Below, one piece after another: positions 21,678 to 30,754 of a DNA stretch of 44,109 nt. The notes beneath the pieces were generated by a model. That model was not told the origin of the DNA. It searched no databases and saw only the letters and a list, made by a program, of their open reading frames with translations. The translations under genes were made by a program, and so were the position numbers. Source of the stretch: a virus; IMG/VR virus record IMGVR_UViG_3300037502_002834, positions 1 through 44,109 of that record, one strand, 5' to 3'. Positions within the stretch are counted from its first letter, which is position 1, and every line of letters starts with the position of its first letter.

Positions 21678-23723
21678 ATGATGGACGACAAGATGATGAA
21701 CGAAGAGCAGGATGTCGAAAACGTCGGCATCATGCAAGGCTTCATGGACGACATGGAGGACGAGCTCGAAGACGAAGACGAGCTCGAAGGCGAGGAGGAA
21801 GATGCGGCCGCCATGGAGCGCCGCCCGGACTCCCCCGAAATCCTCATGAACAACCTGCGCGGCGACATGCGCTCTATCGAAGCGCGCCGCGATGAGCTGG
21901 CCGATCTGGTCGGCTACGCCGCTGCCTCGGAGACCCCCGAGCCGGTGCTGGCGATGCTGCAGCCGATCCTGGCGCAAGGCGGCGGCTTGGGCGCGCTGCC
22001 CCAGTCGGCAGCCGTGGCCCAAGGGCCACAGCCCCCGATGATGCCTCCGATGCCTCCGGCAGGCGGACCTGCTGGCATGCCTCCTGGTGCACCGCCCATG
22101 GTCCCCGGATCAGAGATGGCACCGCCTCCTGACAGTGGCGGCATTGCTGCGCTGCTGGCCGGTGCTGGTGGCCCGCCTCCTGGTGGCGCTCCGGCAGGGG
22201 CTCCTCCGATGCCGCCCGAGCAGCCGCCCATGCAGATGGCCGCTGGTGGGTACGTTCAGCGTTTTCAAACGGGGTCTGACGAGGACGGCGTGACCCCTGC
22301 TGGCGAAACGTCCTCACTCGGCTTCTCCCCCACCCCTGAGATGGTGGAGATGGCGCGCACCCAACTGACGAACATGCTGGCGCAAAAGCCACTGGCAGTG
22401 CCGAACCTGGCCACTGAGTCGGCCCGGCGTGCCGAGATGTACAAGCAGATCATGGGTGACAACACGGAGTCGCGCCAGGCGCAGCTCCTGCTGTCGCTTG
22501 GCCAACGCGCCTTCGGCTTTGCTGGCAACGTCGATGATCAGGGCCGTCCCTTGCGTGGCTCTTTTGTCTCACGCCTGGCCGGTGCCACGCGCACGCTGCC
22601 GGGTGAGATGGCGCAGTACATCGCGGCCACGGACAAAGAGCAGCGTCAGCTCAAGCTCATGGGCCTGCAGGCAGCCGAGAAGGACATCGCCGGCACCAAG
22701 GAGCAGAACCTCAAGCTGCTGGACAACCAGCGCAAGGCGTTCGGCGACATCCTCAAGGCTGCTGCCAAGGACAAGAACCCGCAAGGCGGCATCTTTGGCA
22801 AGGGCGTCACTGGTGGCGCGTTGAACTTCATGTACATGAAGGCCGACGACTTCGCCAAGGGCAAGCTCGACCCCGAGAACGAGCGCGCCTTCATGACCGC
22901 GATCACGGAGTACACGCAGCCCACACTGGTCACCTACACCAACCCGCTGACCCAGGAAACCGGCACGCGCGAGCAGCGCAACCAACTGCCTGACTTCGTG
23001 GTGACAGCTCTCAAGGCCCGCAACATGGCCGTGCCAACGACCACCGGCGGTGCTCCTGCCACGGGTGGTGGCCGCGCGGCAGCTCCTCAACCAGCGACGG
23101 CGGCTGGTGGCCGTGCCCGTCCTGTGCCGGCTCCTGGCGCGTCGGTCGCGGACCTTCCAGCCGATGTGGCTGGTGTCGCGCAAGCGGCTCCGCAGTCCAC
23201 GTTCTTCGATCTGGCCAGCACTGGCACCGGTTTCGTGCCCGTGCTCGTGGCCGGTGTGGCGCGCAACATCCCGCTGGAGGCTGCTGGCCGCATCAAGCCG
23301 GAGTTCCAGCAGGCCACGACCATGCTGGAGAACATGCGCAACCGTGTGGTCAACGTGCTGCAGGAGAACCCGCGCTTTGCCGAGGGTGAGCGCAAGCAGA
23401 TTCTGAGCGAACTGAATCTCGGCCCACGGCTCTTGGACAACAAGCAGAGCTTCATCAACCAGATCATCGCGCTGGACAACGTCTTCAGCGGCATCGAGGA
23501 CAAGACCACCGCGCTCACCCAGGCGCGCGAGACGGGCATGGAGAAGCGCCGCGAGGCCTTCAAGAAGCTCGAAGAGGTCAACTTCGTGCGTGACCTGCTC
23601 GGCGTGCGTCAGCGCAAGATCGACAACACCGATCAGTGGAAGGCGGCCGCGCCTGGTGAGTACCTTGTGTTTGACCCGAACCGCAAGATTTACGTCTACG
23701 CTCAGAAGAAGGGGACCCAATAA
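21678..23723 (+). CDS. Internal virion protein with acidic N-terminus, 681 aa
   Basis: The N-terminus is extremely acidic and Met-rich (DELEDEDELEGEEEDAAAME, about 28-47). A helical part follows with SIEARRDELADLVGYAAAS (about 66-84), then a Pro/Gly/Met-rich linker (about 110-190). The second half is charged and helical with TTMLENMRNRVVNVLQENPR (about 548-567), ending in a beta-like VFDPNRKIYVYAQKKGTQ. This mix of an acidic head, a flexible Gly/Pro linker and a folded tail is seen in large proteins beside ejection genes of environmental phages. It overlaps the next gene by one base. An internal core or packaging chaperone role is possible. Confidence 0.6.
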   Translation: MMDDKMMNEEQDVENVGIMQGFMDDMEDELEDEDELEGEEEDAAAMERRPDSPEILMNNLRGDMRSIEARRDELADLVGYAAASETPEPVLAMLQPILAQGGGLGALPQSAAVAQGPQPPMMPPMPPAGGPAGMPPGAPPMVPGSEMAPPPDSGGIAALLAGAGGPPPGGAPAGAPPMPPEQPPMQMAAGGYVQRFQTGSDEDGVTPAGETSSLGFSPTPEMVEMARTQLTNMLAQKPLAVPNLATESARRAEMYKQIMGDNTESRQAQLLLSLGQRAFGFAGNVDDQGRPLRGSFVSRLAGATRTLPGEMAQYIAATDKEQRQLKLMGLQAAEKDIAGTKEQNLKLLDNQRKAFGDILKAAAKDKNPQGGIFGKGVTGGALNFMYMKADDFAKGKLDPENERAFMTAITEYTQPTLVTYTNPLTQETGTREQRNQLPDFVVTALKARNMAVPTTTGGAPATGGGRAAAPQPATAAGGRARPVPAPGASVADLPADVAGVAQAAPQSTFFDLASTGTGFVPVLVAGVARNIPLEAAGRIKPEFQQATTMLENMRNRVVNVLQENPRFAEGERKQILSELNLGPRLLDNKQSFINQIIALDNVFSGIEDKTTALTQARETGMEKRREAFKKLEEVNFVRDLLGVRQRKIDNTDQWKAAAPGEYLVFDPNRKIYVYAQKKGTQ

Positions 23724-26700
23724 TGGCTCCGCCCACCCCCAAAGCACCGACGCTCGAAGAGCTGTACCCCGGCATCAGCACCACTGGCAAGACCGACGCC
23801 GAAAAGGACGCCGAGCTGGCGCAGACTTACCCGGGCCTGACGCCGGAGCCCACTATGGGCGAGGCCGCCAAGGAGACCCTGCTGGGCGCTGGCCAGGGGC
23901 TTGTGCGTACCAGCCCTATGGTCGGTGGCGCGTACATGGGCCTGAAGGCCGGTGCTCCGTTCTTCCCGCCCTACGGTGCCATTGGGGGCATGATCTTGGG
24001 CGGCGCGACCGGCTTCTTCGCCGGCCGGCAGGCCGAGCAGTTGTTCCCGGGCGTCTCTCGTGAGGACTTAATCCCCTATCGTGAGGGCGGCAAGACCTTT
24101 GGCGACTCCATCGCCTTCGCTCCGACAGCCTTTGGCATCCCGCAGATGACGGCCAACCGCGTTGCGCGGTTCGTCTCCGGCATCGGTGATGCAGCTCGTC
24201 GCAACCCCAAGGCTTTCCTGCTGGCCGAGACTTCCGCTGCCGGTGGCGCGGGCGTTGGCGGGGGTCTGGCCGAGGCCTACGACCCCGGTGCTGCTGGCAC
24301 GCGCTTCGGTGCGGAAGTGGTCGGTGGCCTGTTCTCGCCCGGCCGCCTGCTGATCAACGGCACGACGACAGCGGTGGACTTCGTCGGCAAGCTGCGCTCG
24401 ACGGTTAGCCAGACCGGCCGTGAAGCACGGGCCGCGAACCGTCTTTACACAATCTTGACAGAAGCTGGCGAGGACGTGCCGCGTCTGATCCGCGAGCTGG
24501 AGCGCCCGCTGCCCGGTGGCGTGACCACGCCCACGTCGGCCCAGAAGACCGGCAGCGTTGCGCTGTCGGAGCTGGAGACCACGCTGGGCAAGGCCCACGC
24601 CCGCTTCATGGGCGAGAGCATGGAGCAGGGCCGTCAGGCCATGCGCGCCTATCAGCTCCTGGCAGATCGGCTCAAGGACATCGGCACGCCTGATGCTCTG
24701 CGCAAAGCTGCCGAGCTGCGCGAGACCGCGTTCAACCAGATGCTCGCCGGCCGCCTGGCCGCAGCAGATGCCACCGCAGCAGACAAGATTCGCCTCATCT
24801 CACGCGACACGCCCCAGGCGCGCCGCCAGATCGGCGAGATCGTCAAGCTGGAGACTGAGAACGCCCTGCGCAGTGCCCGCGACTACGAGTCCAGCCTGTG
24901 GCAGGCGGGACTGGCCCAACTGACCAGGCCGAGCAAGACCACTGTCACCAGCGCAGTGCCCACGGGCCTTGTGGATGCCGCTGGCCAGCCGATCACGCGC
25001 CAGGTGACACAGGACGTGATCCAAGCGCCACGGCTCGCGCCCAGCCGCACGGTGCAGGATTTCCTGCAGCGCACGCTGGAGATCGGCGACGCGGTGTACA
25101 CCAACACCATGCCCAAGGTGGTCAAGGACATCATGGCCGACTTTGGTGTCACGGACGACGTGGTGCGCAAGTACAAGCTCGGCAAGAACACCCAGGAGTT
25201 CATGGACACCGGTGCGGTGCCTGCTCGCTTCTTGCCCAAGGCCAAAGAGGTGGACATCGCCGAGCTGATCAACTACCGCTCCAACCTGCTCAAGCTCTCG
25301 CGTGAAGCCGCTGGAGCTGGAGAGGTGGCCAATGCCGACTTCTACAGCACCCTGGCCGAGGGCATGCTGCGCGACCTGGAGGGGGTGAAGAACCCTGCGT
25401 TCGATTCTGCTCGACAGTTCTCCAAGGCACTGAACGACACCTTCACTCGCACCTTTGCCAAGACGGCCAGCGAGACAGGTGACCTGACCCGTGCCGGGGC
25501 CCAGCGCATCCCGGCTGAGACCCTAGTGCTTCGCGCCTTCGGCTCCAACGCCGACGTCACTGCCCAGCGGATGACCGAGATCGAGGACGCTGTGAAGTTC
25601 ATGGCGGCCCAGTATGACAACGCGGTGGCTCAGTTTGGGGCCGGCAGCCCACAGGCCTTGGCACTCAAGCCCCAGGCCGACCTGGCTCGCAGCCGTGTGT
25701 CGTCGATCACGGATGCCCAGGCCCGGGCCCTGCGCCTGATGGCTTCCAAGGCGGTTGATCCGTCCACCGGCCGCCTGAATGTGCGCCAGCTTGAAGGCTT
25801 CATCGCACAGAACAAGCCGATGCTCGACAAGATGGGCATCACCGGTGATCTGCGCAACGCCACCACGGCCGAGAACGCCCTGCGCGCCACGCAGGAGCAG
25901 AACAGCTTCATCAACAAGACGCTGCGCAACCAAACAGCGTTTGCTCAACTGCTGAAGTTTGAGAACCCGACCACTGCGGTGTCGGAGGCGCTCAACAGCC
26001 GCTTTCCTGTCAAGAACGTCAGCAACATGGCCAAGCTGGCGTCAGCCGGCGGCCCAGATGCCGTCAACGGCTTGAAGTCCACGCTGTACGACTACGCCTA
26101 CACCAAGGCCGGCGGCAACAGCGGCAACTTCAACATCCAGGCTTTTGACGACGCGCTCTTCAAGCCCATCGCTCCCAATCAGCCCTCGCTGATCAACATC
26201 ATGCGCGCCAACAACCTGATGACGCTGACGGAGGTCAAGAACCTGCGCCAGCTCATCAACCCGATGGTGCGCATCGAAGAGGCCATGGGCAACAAGCGCG
26301 TGCTCGACAACGTCGTCGAGGGCGCGGATGCGGTGAGTGAGCTGGCCATGCGCGTGATCGGTTCGCGCATCGGCACGGCTGCAGCTCCCAGTGGCCCTGG
26401 CTCGCTGATCGCGGCCAGCGCCGGCTCCAAGGCCGTGCGCCAGCTCTTTGACAAGATGCCGACCATGTTCACCCGGGGCATCATCGAGCAGGCCGCTCAG
26501 GACCCGCAGTTCATGGCGCTGCTGCTGCGTCGGGGGACCACGGAGCGCGAGAAGCTCAACATCGCCCGCTCGCTGCACAGCTACATGCTGATGTCCGGCC
26601 TGAACTACGCCACGTACGAAGAGCCACAGCCCACGCCCCAGGCCGGCACTCAAGCCCCGTTCACCCAGCAGGGCCAAGCAGCGCGTGCGCTGCGTCAGAT

Positions 26701-26884
26701 GCCGCCGGCTCCCTCTACCCGGGGCGTGCCGTTCATGCAGCAGGGCGGTCCTGGTCAGCCACCCAAGGCAGGTGGCGGCGGCCCCGCCGCTCCGGCTGCG
26801 CCTGGCGGCGCGGCATCCATGCTGCAGCAGCTCTTCCCGTTTGACAGCATCACGGGGCTGGCAGCGCAGCGGCCGCCGCAGTAA
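23723..26884 (+). CDS. Giant internal virion/ejection protein, 1053 aa
   Basis: The N-terminus TPKAPTLEELYPGISTTGKT (about 5-24) is followed by Gly-rich hydrophobic stretches (about 65-100; AYMGLKAGAPFFPPYGAIGG then MILGGATGFFAG). A helical body runs to about residue 940, with Ala/Leu/Arg/Glu-rich helices, and the tail is a Gln/Pro/Gly-rich flexible segment. No glycosidase or polymerase motif was identified. It is the last of four consecutive giant genes, and its 3' end overlaps the convergent minus-strand nuclease gene by 35 bases. It probably belongs to the proteins injected with DNA; confirmation needs virion mass spectrometry. Confidence 0.65.
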   Translation: MAPPTPKAPTLEELYPGISTTGKTDAEKDAELAQTYPGLTPEPTMGEAAKETLLGAGQGLVRTSPMVGGAYMGLKAGAPFFPPYGAIGGMILGGATGFFAGRQAEQLFPGVSREDLIPYREGGKTFGDSIAFAPTAFGIPQMTANRVARFVSGIGDAARRNPKAFLLAETSAAGGAGVGGGLAEAYDPGAAGTRFGAEVVGGLFSPGRLLINGTTTAVDFVGKLRSTVSQTGREARAANRLYTILTEAGEDVPRLIRELERPLPGGVTTPTSAQKTGSVALSELETTLGKAHARFMGESMEQGRQAMRAYQLLADRLKDIGTPDALRKAAELRETAFNQMLAGRLAAADATAADKIRLISRDTPQARRQIGEIVKLETENALRSARDYESSLWQAGLAQLTRPSKTTVTSAVPTGLVDAAGQPITRQVTQDVIQAPRLAPSRTVQDFLQRTLEIGDAVYTNTMPKVVKDIMADFGVTDDVVRKYKLGKNTQEFMDTGAVPARFLPKAKEVDIAELINYRSNLLKLSREAAGAGEVANADFYSTLAEGMLRDLEGVKNPAFDSARQFSKALNDTFTRTFAKTASETGDLTRAGAQRIPAETLVLRAFGSNADVTAQRMTEIEDAVKFMAAQYDNAVAQFGAGSPQALALKPQADLARSRVSSITDAQARALRLMASKAVDPSTGRLNVRQLEGFIAQNKPMLDKMGITGDLRNATTAENALRATQEQNSFINKTLRNQTAFAQLLKFENPTTAVSEALNSRFPVKNVSNMAKLASAGGPDAVNGLKSTLYDYAYTKAGGNSGNFNIQAFDDALFKPIAPNQPSLINIMRANNLMTLTEVKNLRQLINPMVRIEEAMGNKRVLDNVVEGADAVSELAMRVIGSRIGTAAAPSGPGSLIAASAGSKAVRQLFDKMPTMFTRGIIEQAAQDPQFMALLLRRGTTEREKLNIARSLHSYMLMSGLNYATYEEPQPTPQAGTQAPFTQQGQAARALRQMPPAPSTRGVPFMQQGGPGQPPKAGGGGPAAPAAPGGAASMLQQLFPFDSITGLAAQRPPQ

Positions 26885-27542
26885 CCCGCTCCATCCACGC
26901 GGCCTTGAATTCCTTGAATTCTCGGCCCGTGGTGGTGAACTCCTGTGTCGTGCCGTCCTGCACGGCGATCAGCACCGCACCGAAGTCGATCTCGGTGCCG
27001 TGCATCGCGTCGTGCGCAATCGCGTAGGCCGCGAGCTGGTGAAAGTAGTCCGTGATGAACTCAAAGCGCTTGGGGCGCACCGACTGCTTGAAGTCCACGA
27101 TGGCCAGCTTGCCTCGGTACCGCGCCACGAGATCAGTGGTCCCCGCATAACGGCCCGCCAGGTGCACTGACACCTCAGACCCGTAGACCACCTCGATCTC
27201 AGGGAAGTACTTGTTGGCCAGTGTGAGCGCCATCAGGTGCCCCTTTATGGCCGCCCAGTCCGTGCCGAACTTCAGCGCCTCGCCTGTCAGGATGGCTTCC
27301 AACGTGGTGTGCATGTTCGTGCCGATGTAGGCCGCCTGCTCTTTCTGCCGCAGGGCTTCTTCGGGTCCGACCCGCTGTGCCCAGGCCTCAAGCTGGGCCT
27401 TGTCCTTCGTGCGGTCCAGGATGGTTGTCACCGAGGGGACATGTCCAAATTCCGGCACTTCGTAGACACGTCCGGACGACGTGTCTATTTTTTGGAGTTT
27501 TTTGTACTCGAACCGAAATTCCCAGGGGATCAGATGAGCCAT
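26850..27542 (-). CDS. RecB/Cas4-like PD-(D/E)XK nuclease, 230 aa
   Basis: The nuclease motifs are in the standard order: G-x-x-x-H78-x-x-x-E82 (YIGTNMHTTLEAI), E123 in GSEVSVH, D137 in AGTTDLVARYRG, D150-x-K152 in LAIVDFKQS, and the Q169-x-x-x-Y173 motif in DYFHQLAAYA. These are characteristic of RecB-family exonucleases; they bind Mg2+ and degrade DNA ends or remove flaps. The ATG overlaps the end of the SNF2 helicase by 13 bases, so both are co-translated on the minus strand. Likely uses are host DNA degradation, recombination or processing of replication intermediates. The 35-base tail overlap with the plus-strand virion gene is notable. Confidence 0.85.
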   Translation of the reverse strand: MAHLIPWEFRFEYKKLQKIDTSSGRVYEVPEFGHVPSVTTILDRTKDKAQLEAWAQRVGPEEALRQKEQAAYIGTNMHTTLEAILTGEALKFGTDWAAIKGHLMALTLANKYFPEIEVVYGSEVSVHLAGRYAGTTDLVARYRGKLAIVDFKQSVRPKRFEFITDYFHQLAAYAIAHDAMHGTEIDFGAVLIAVQDGTTQEFTTTGREFKEFKAAWMERVTAAAAALPAP

Positions 27543-28981
27543 TGCTTGATGTCCTCGCCCAGAACCTGGGTCGCGATGTCGATCTTGTTGCGCAGGGCCT
27601 TGACGATCTTCTCGTCCACCGTGCCCGGGGCGATCAGATCGATGTAGGTCACGTTCTTCGTCTGGCCGATGCGGTGTGCGCGGTCCTCGGACTGCAGCCG
27701 TTTCTCCAGGTCGAAGCTGTTGCTGTAGTAGACCATCGTGGCCGCCGCTGTCAGGGTCAGGCCGTAGCCGCCCGTGCTCGGGTTGCCCACGAAGAAGCGC
27801 AGCTCGTCGTTGGGGTCCTGAAAGCGGTTGACGATGCGCTGGCGCTCCTCGGCCTCCGTGTCCCCGAAGTAAGTGGCCACGCTGTTCATGCCGTATTCCT
27901 TCTGCAGCGCGAGCTTGATGGCCTCGATGTCGTGCCGATAGTTGGCCCAGATGATCATCTTGCCGTCGGTCTCCTCGACGATGGCCATGAGCTCATCGAT
28001 GCGCTTGTTGGGCAGCTCCTTGATCGTGCCGTCGTCGAGCTTGACGTGGCCGCAGACGATCTGGTGCAGCCGCATGAGCTGCGTGAGCGCGTTGACCGTG
28101 CTCACCATGCCGCCATCAATCAGCGCCATGGCCACAGCCTTCATGTCGTTGTAGGCCTTCACCTGCTCGTCCGTCAGATCAACCTCACGCTTGACGTAGA
28201 GCTTGTCTGGCAGGTCCAGGCACTCCTCCTTCTTCACGCGGAAGCTGAAGCGGTCGAGCTTTTCCTTGAGCTCATCGAGCCTGCGGTAGCCCACGATCTG
28301 CTTGAAGCTGTGGCTGGCGAGCTGGCGCTCCACCACCACCGCATAGCGTGCCTGGAAGGCGTAGTAACTGCTGATGTTCAAGCAGCCGTCGGACAGGAAT
28401 GCGCACTGCTGGTACAGGTCCATCGGGCTCTTGGTGACCGGGGAGCCCGTGGCAATGCGCCTGAACCGCGCACCACGGCCCACCTTCTCGGTGTTCTTGC
28501 TGCGGGCCGAGCCTGGCGTCTTGATGGTGGTGCTCTCGTCGATGATCATCATCGCGTCGTGCACGAAGAGAAAGCGCTTGGCAAAGGCCGTGCCCTTGGC
28601 CGTGCTGAAGGCCTCGACGTTCATGCACAGAATCTTCAGGTCCTCGGTGGACACGAAGAGGTCATCGAGCGCCTTTGCCTCGGCCTTACGCGGGCTCGGC
28701 GACCAGATGGCCATGCGGTGCACAATGTGCTCAGGCAGGTGCTTGGGGATTTCGGTGTCGTACCAGTTGCGGTACACGCCCTTGGGTGCCACCACCAGCA
28801 CCGCGTTGATCTTGCCCTTGTCGTAGAGCATCGCGGCATTGTTGATGAGCATGAAGCTCTTGCCCGTGCCCATGTCGGCAAAGAGTGCCGCTACAGGGAA
28901 GTCCCAGAAGCGCTGCAGGTAGGCCTGCTGGTGCAGGAAAGGCTTGTTCTTGAACGGGTAGGTCTCAAGGAATCGGTCCAT
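27530..28981 (-). CDS. SNF2-family helicase/translocase, 483 aa
   Basis: This is a complete two-lobe SF2 enzyme: Walker A DMGTGKS (36-42, K41), motif Ia area VVAPKGVYRNW, DES 148-150 (DEAH box equivalent), TGSP 178-181, GYGLTL 405-410 and the diagnostic QSEDRAHRIGQ (430-440) of the SNF2 group. Compact size and absence of a chromatin-binding domain fit bacterial and phage SNF2-like proteins that translocate on double-stranded DNA using ATP. Upstream of ATG 28981 the minus-strand sequence AAGTGAG serves as a weak ribosome site. Together with the nuclease gene it forms a two-gene operon. A role in replication, recombination or displacement of bound proteins is inferred. Confidence 0.9.
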   Translation of the reverse strand: MDRFLETYPFKNKPFLHQQAYLQRFWDFPVAALFADMGTGKSFMLINNAAMLYDKGKINAVLVVAPKGVYRNWYDTEIPKHLPEHIVHRMAIWSPSPRKAEAKALDDLFVSTEDLKILCMNVEAFSTAKGTAFAKRFLFVHDAMMIIDESTTIKTPGSARSKNTEKVGRGARFRRIATGSPVTKSPMDLYQQCAFLSDGCLNISSYYAFQARYAVVVERQLASHSFKQIVGYRRLDELKEKLDRFSFRVKKEECLDLPDKLYVKREVDLTDEQVKAYNDMKAVAMALIDGGMVSTVNALTQLMRLHQIVCGHVKLDDGTIKELPNKRIDELMAIVEETDGKMIIWANYRHDIEAIKLALQKEYGMNSVATYFGDTEAEERQRIVNRFQDPNDELRFFVGNPSTGGYGLTLTAAATMVYYSNSFDLEKRLQSEDRAHRIGQTKNVTYIDLIAPGTVDEKIVKALRNKIDIATQVLGEDIKQWLI

Positions 28982-29065
28982 GTGTTCTCACTTTCTTGAA
29001 GGGGGCTTGCGCGGCCCTTGTTGAGAGTGTACACTGGTCGCTCATTTCCAGAAAGGAGAAATTCA
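28982..29065 (+). promoter_or_regulatory. Divergent promoter region with 10-bp palindrome
   Basis: This gap lies between the minus-strand SNF2/nuclease pair and the plus-strand replication genes. On the plus strand TTGCGC (29007-29012) and TACACT (29030-29035) are 17 bases apart, a weak sigma70-like match. The -10 lies in a perfect palindrome AGTGTACACT (29026-29035), so a -10 is also present on the other strand, and a dimeric regulator could bind there. GAAAGGAG (29051-29058) is the ribosome site for the gene at 29066. Confidence 0.45.
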
Positions 29066-29410
29066 GTGCCAACTGTGTACGTCGTGTCCGAGACCACGAA
29101 TCACAACATTGCGAGTGCTTTGGACTACGGCAAGATCGAAACCATTCTGCCGCCTATGGCGCAGATCGCGTTTTCAGTCGTGCCTACAGTACGACGCATC
29201 CAGCGCAAGCTGGAGAAGTTTTGCGACGATGACTTCCTGCTGCTCATCGGCGACCCCTCTGCCATAGGTATCACCTGTGCAGTAGCTGCGGCCCGTAACA
29301 ACGGCCGCTTCAAGTGCCTCAAATGGGACAAGCGCGAAAGGCGCTATATTCCGTTGGAGGTTGATCTTTTCAAGAAAGGAGAAAGTGATGAGTCTTACGA
29401 ATTTATTTGA
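29066..29410 (+). CDS. Conserved phage protein near replication genes, 114 aa
   Basis: GTG 29066 is used because GAAAGGAGAA sits 5-7 bases before it; longer in-frame starts overlap that site. The product is alpha/beta with VYVVSETTNHNIASALDYGK (about 4-23), then RKLEKFCDDDFLLLIGDPSA (about 46-65) and RFKCLKWDKRERRYIPLEVD. The design 'Y-V-V ... D-Y/L-L-L-x-G-x-P-x-x-x-x-x-x-x-A-x-x-x-x-x-G-x-x-x-L-x-W' recurs in small phage proteins of unknown function that open early operons. The gene overlaps the next by 23 bases. Regulation is likely by the palindromic site upstream. Confidence 0.6.
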   Translation: MPTVYVVSETTNHNIASALDYGKIETILPPMAQIAFSVVPTVRRIQRKLEKFCDDDFLLLIGDPSAIGITCAVAAARNNGRFKCLKWDKRERRYIPLEVDLFKKGESDESYEFI

Positions 29411-29942
29411 GAACGATGCTGACGCCCTGCAAGTTTCTGACGAGCAGGTGACAGGTATCTCTGGCCTTGCACGTCGTGCTAAGTTGCTGGAGAAAGAGCT
29501 CGCGGACCTGGAGAAAACCCTCTCCGAGAAGAACGAGCAGTACCGTAAGCTGACCGAGCAAACCATACCTGAGGCCATGGCCGAAGCAGGTATGAAGGCG
29601 TTCGCGATGGAGGACGGTAGCAGCATCAGTATCAAACCGTTCTACGGGGCCAGCATTCCGAAGGCCCGTCAAGCTGAAGCGTACCAATGGCTGCGCGACA
29701 ACGGCTTTGACGACATCATCAAGAACACTGTGAGCGTGCGGTTCGGTCGCAACGAGGACGAACTGTGCTCACGTCTTCTCACGCTTCTGGGCGAGCAAGG
29801 CTATCCAGCCGAGCAGACCGAGAAGATTGAGCCCCAGACCCTCAAGGCCTGGGTGAAGGAGCGTATCGAGAAGGGGCAGCCCGTCGATACCGATCTTTTT
29901 GGCGTATTCATTGGCCAAAAAGCTGTCATCAAGTCTGTTTAA
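29388..29942 (+). CDS. Coiled-coil phage protein, 184 aa (DUF7173-like)
   Basis: ATG 29388 follows AAAGGAGAAA (29375-29384), which decides the start. The N-terminal third has a coiled coil (RRAKLLEKELADLEKTLSEK, about 29-48). It is followed by a beta hairpin with FAMEDGSSISIKPFYGASIP (about 73-92) and a helical C-terminal region (AWVKERIEKGQPVDTDLFGV, about 156-175). The pattern matches a conserved phage protein I would place near DUF7173, often found immediately before a ssDNA-binding protein gene. It may act in recombination or DNA protection; that is inferred only from neighbours. The gap to the next gene is 30 bases. Confidence 0.55.
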   Translation: MSLTNLFENDADALQVSDEQVTGISGLARRAKLLEKELADLEKTLSEKNEQYRKLTEQTIPEAMAEAGMKAFAMEDGSSISIKPFYGASIPKARQAEAYQWLRDNGFDDIIKNTVSVRFGRNEDELCSRLLTLLGEQGYPAEQTEKIEPQTLKAWVKERIEKGQPVDTDLFGVFIGQKAVIKSV

Positions 29943-29972
29943 TCACGAACCACGAAGAAAGGACCATGAACC

Positions 29973-30749
29973 ATGGCTAAGACTGATATTGCGGAACAAA
30001 AGGCCAGCACCGCACTGGCGATCATGAGCGACCTGGAGCAAGACGCCGGTCAAGGTTTCGAGAACATGAGCCAGGAGGACTATGCACTGCCCTTCCTGCG
30101 CCTGCTCACGAGTACCAGCCCGGAAGTCGGCGATGTGGATGGTGCCCTCCCCGGCATGATCCTCAACAGCGTCACCGGCGAGCTCTTTGACGGCAAGCGT
30201 GGCGTGCAGGTGGTACCTTGCGCGTACATCCGTCAATACATCGAGTGGGCCCCGCGTGGCCAAGGTAGCGGTGCTCCCGTGCACATCTACCCGGCTACCA
30301 GCGACATCCTGTCCCAGACGCATCGCGATCCTGGTGACAACAAGGACTACCTGGACAACGGCAACTACATCGAGAACACCGCCAATCACTACGTGATGGT
30401 GATTGACGAGAACGGTGTCCCCAGCCCTGCGCTGATCGTGATGAAGTCCACGCAGCTCAAGAAGAGCCGCAAGTGGAACAGCATGATGCAGTCGGTGAAG
30501 ATGACAGGCAAGAACGGCCTGTTCACCCCGCCGATGTACAGCCAGATTTACCGCCTGACCACCACGGCCGAGTCCAACGACAAGGGCAAGTGGTTCGGAT
30601 GGGAGATCGAGCGTACGGGTCCGGTGGAGTCCAATGACATCTACATGGCCTGCAAACAGTTCGCGCAGTCTGTCAGCGCGGGCGACGTGAAGGTCAAGCA
30701 CGAGGGTGCGGAGGGGGCCGAGAGCCACGCAGGACCAGCACCGTTCTGA
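29973..30749 (+). CDS. Putative ssDNA-binding protein, 258 aa
   Basis: The body (about 30-215) is a mixed beta protein with EDYALPFLRLLTSTSPEVGD (about 35-54), GVQVVPCAYIRQYIEWAPRG and YRLTTTAESNDKGKWFGWEI (about 193-212). The tail is low-complexity and somewhat acidic and ends AGPAPF. A flexible tail ending in a Pro-Phe pair mimics the C-terminal tip by which bacterial and phage SSBs hold their partners. Position directly before the primase and polymerase genes also fits. The fold is not clearly an OB fold by eye, so the assignment is tentative; an alternative is a recombination-associated DNA-binding protein. Confidence 0.5.
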   Translation: MAKTDIAEQKASTALAIMSDLEQDAGQGFENMSQEDYALPFLRLLTSTSPEVGDVDGALPGMILNSVTGELFDGKRGVQVVPCAYIRQYIEWAPRGQGSGAPVHIYPATSDILSQTHRDPGDNKDYLDNGNYIENTANHYVMVIDENGVPSPALIVMKSTQLKKSRKWNSMMQSVKMTGKNGLFTPPMYSQIYRLTTTAESNDKGKWFGWEIERTGPVESNDIYMACKQFAQSVSAGDVKVKHEGAEGAESHAGPAPF

Positions 30750-30754
30750 TTTTC

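Noticed and set aside
27377-28999. 540-residue plus-strand open frame opposite the SNF2 helicase
   Set aside because: It is antisense to a helicase with all motifs intact; the open frame follows from GC-rich codon structure, and it has no ribosome site or recognisable domain.
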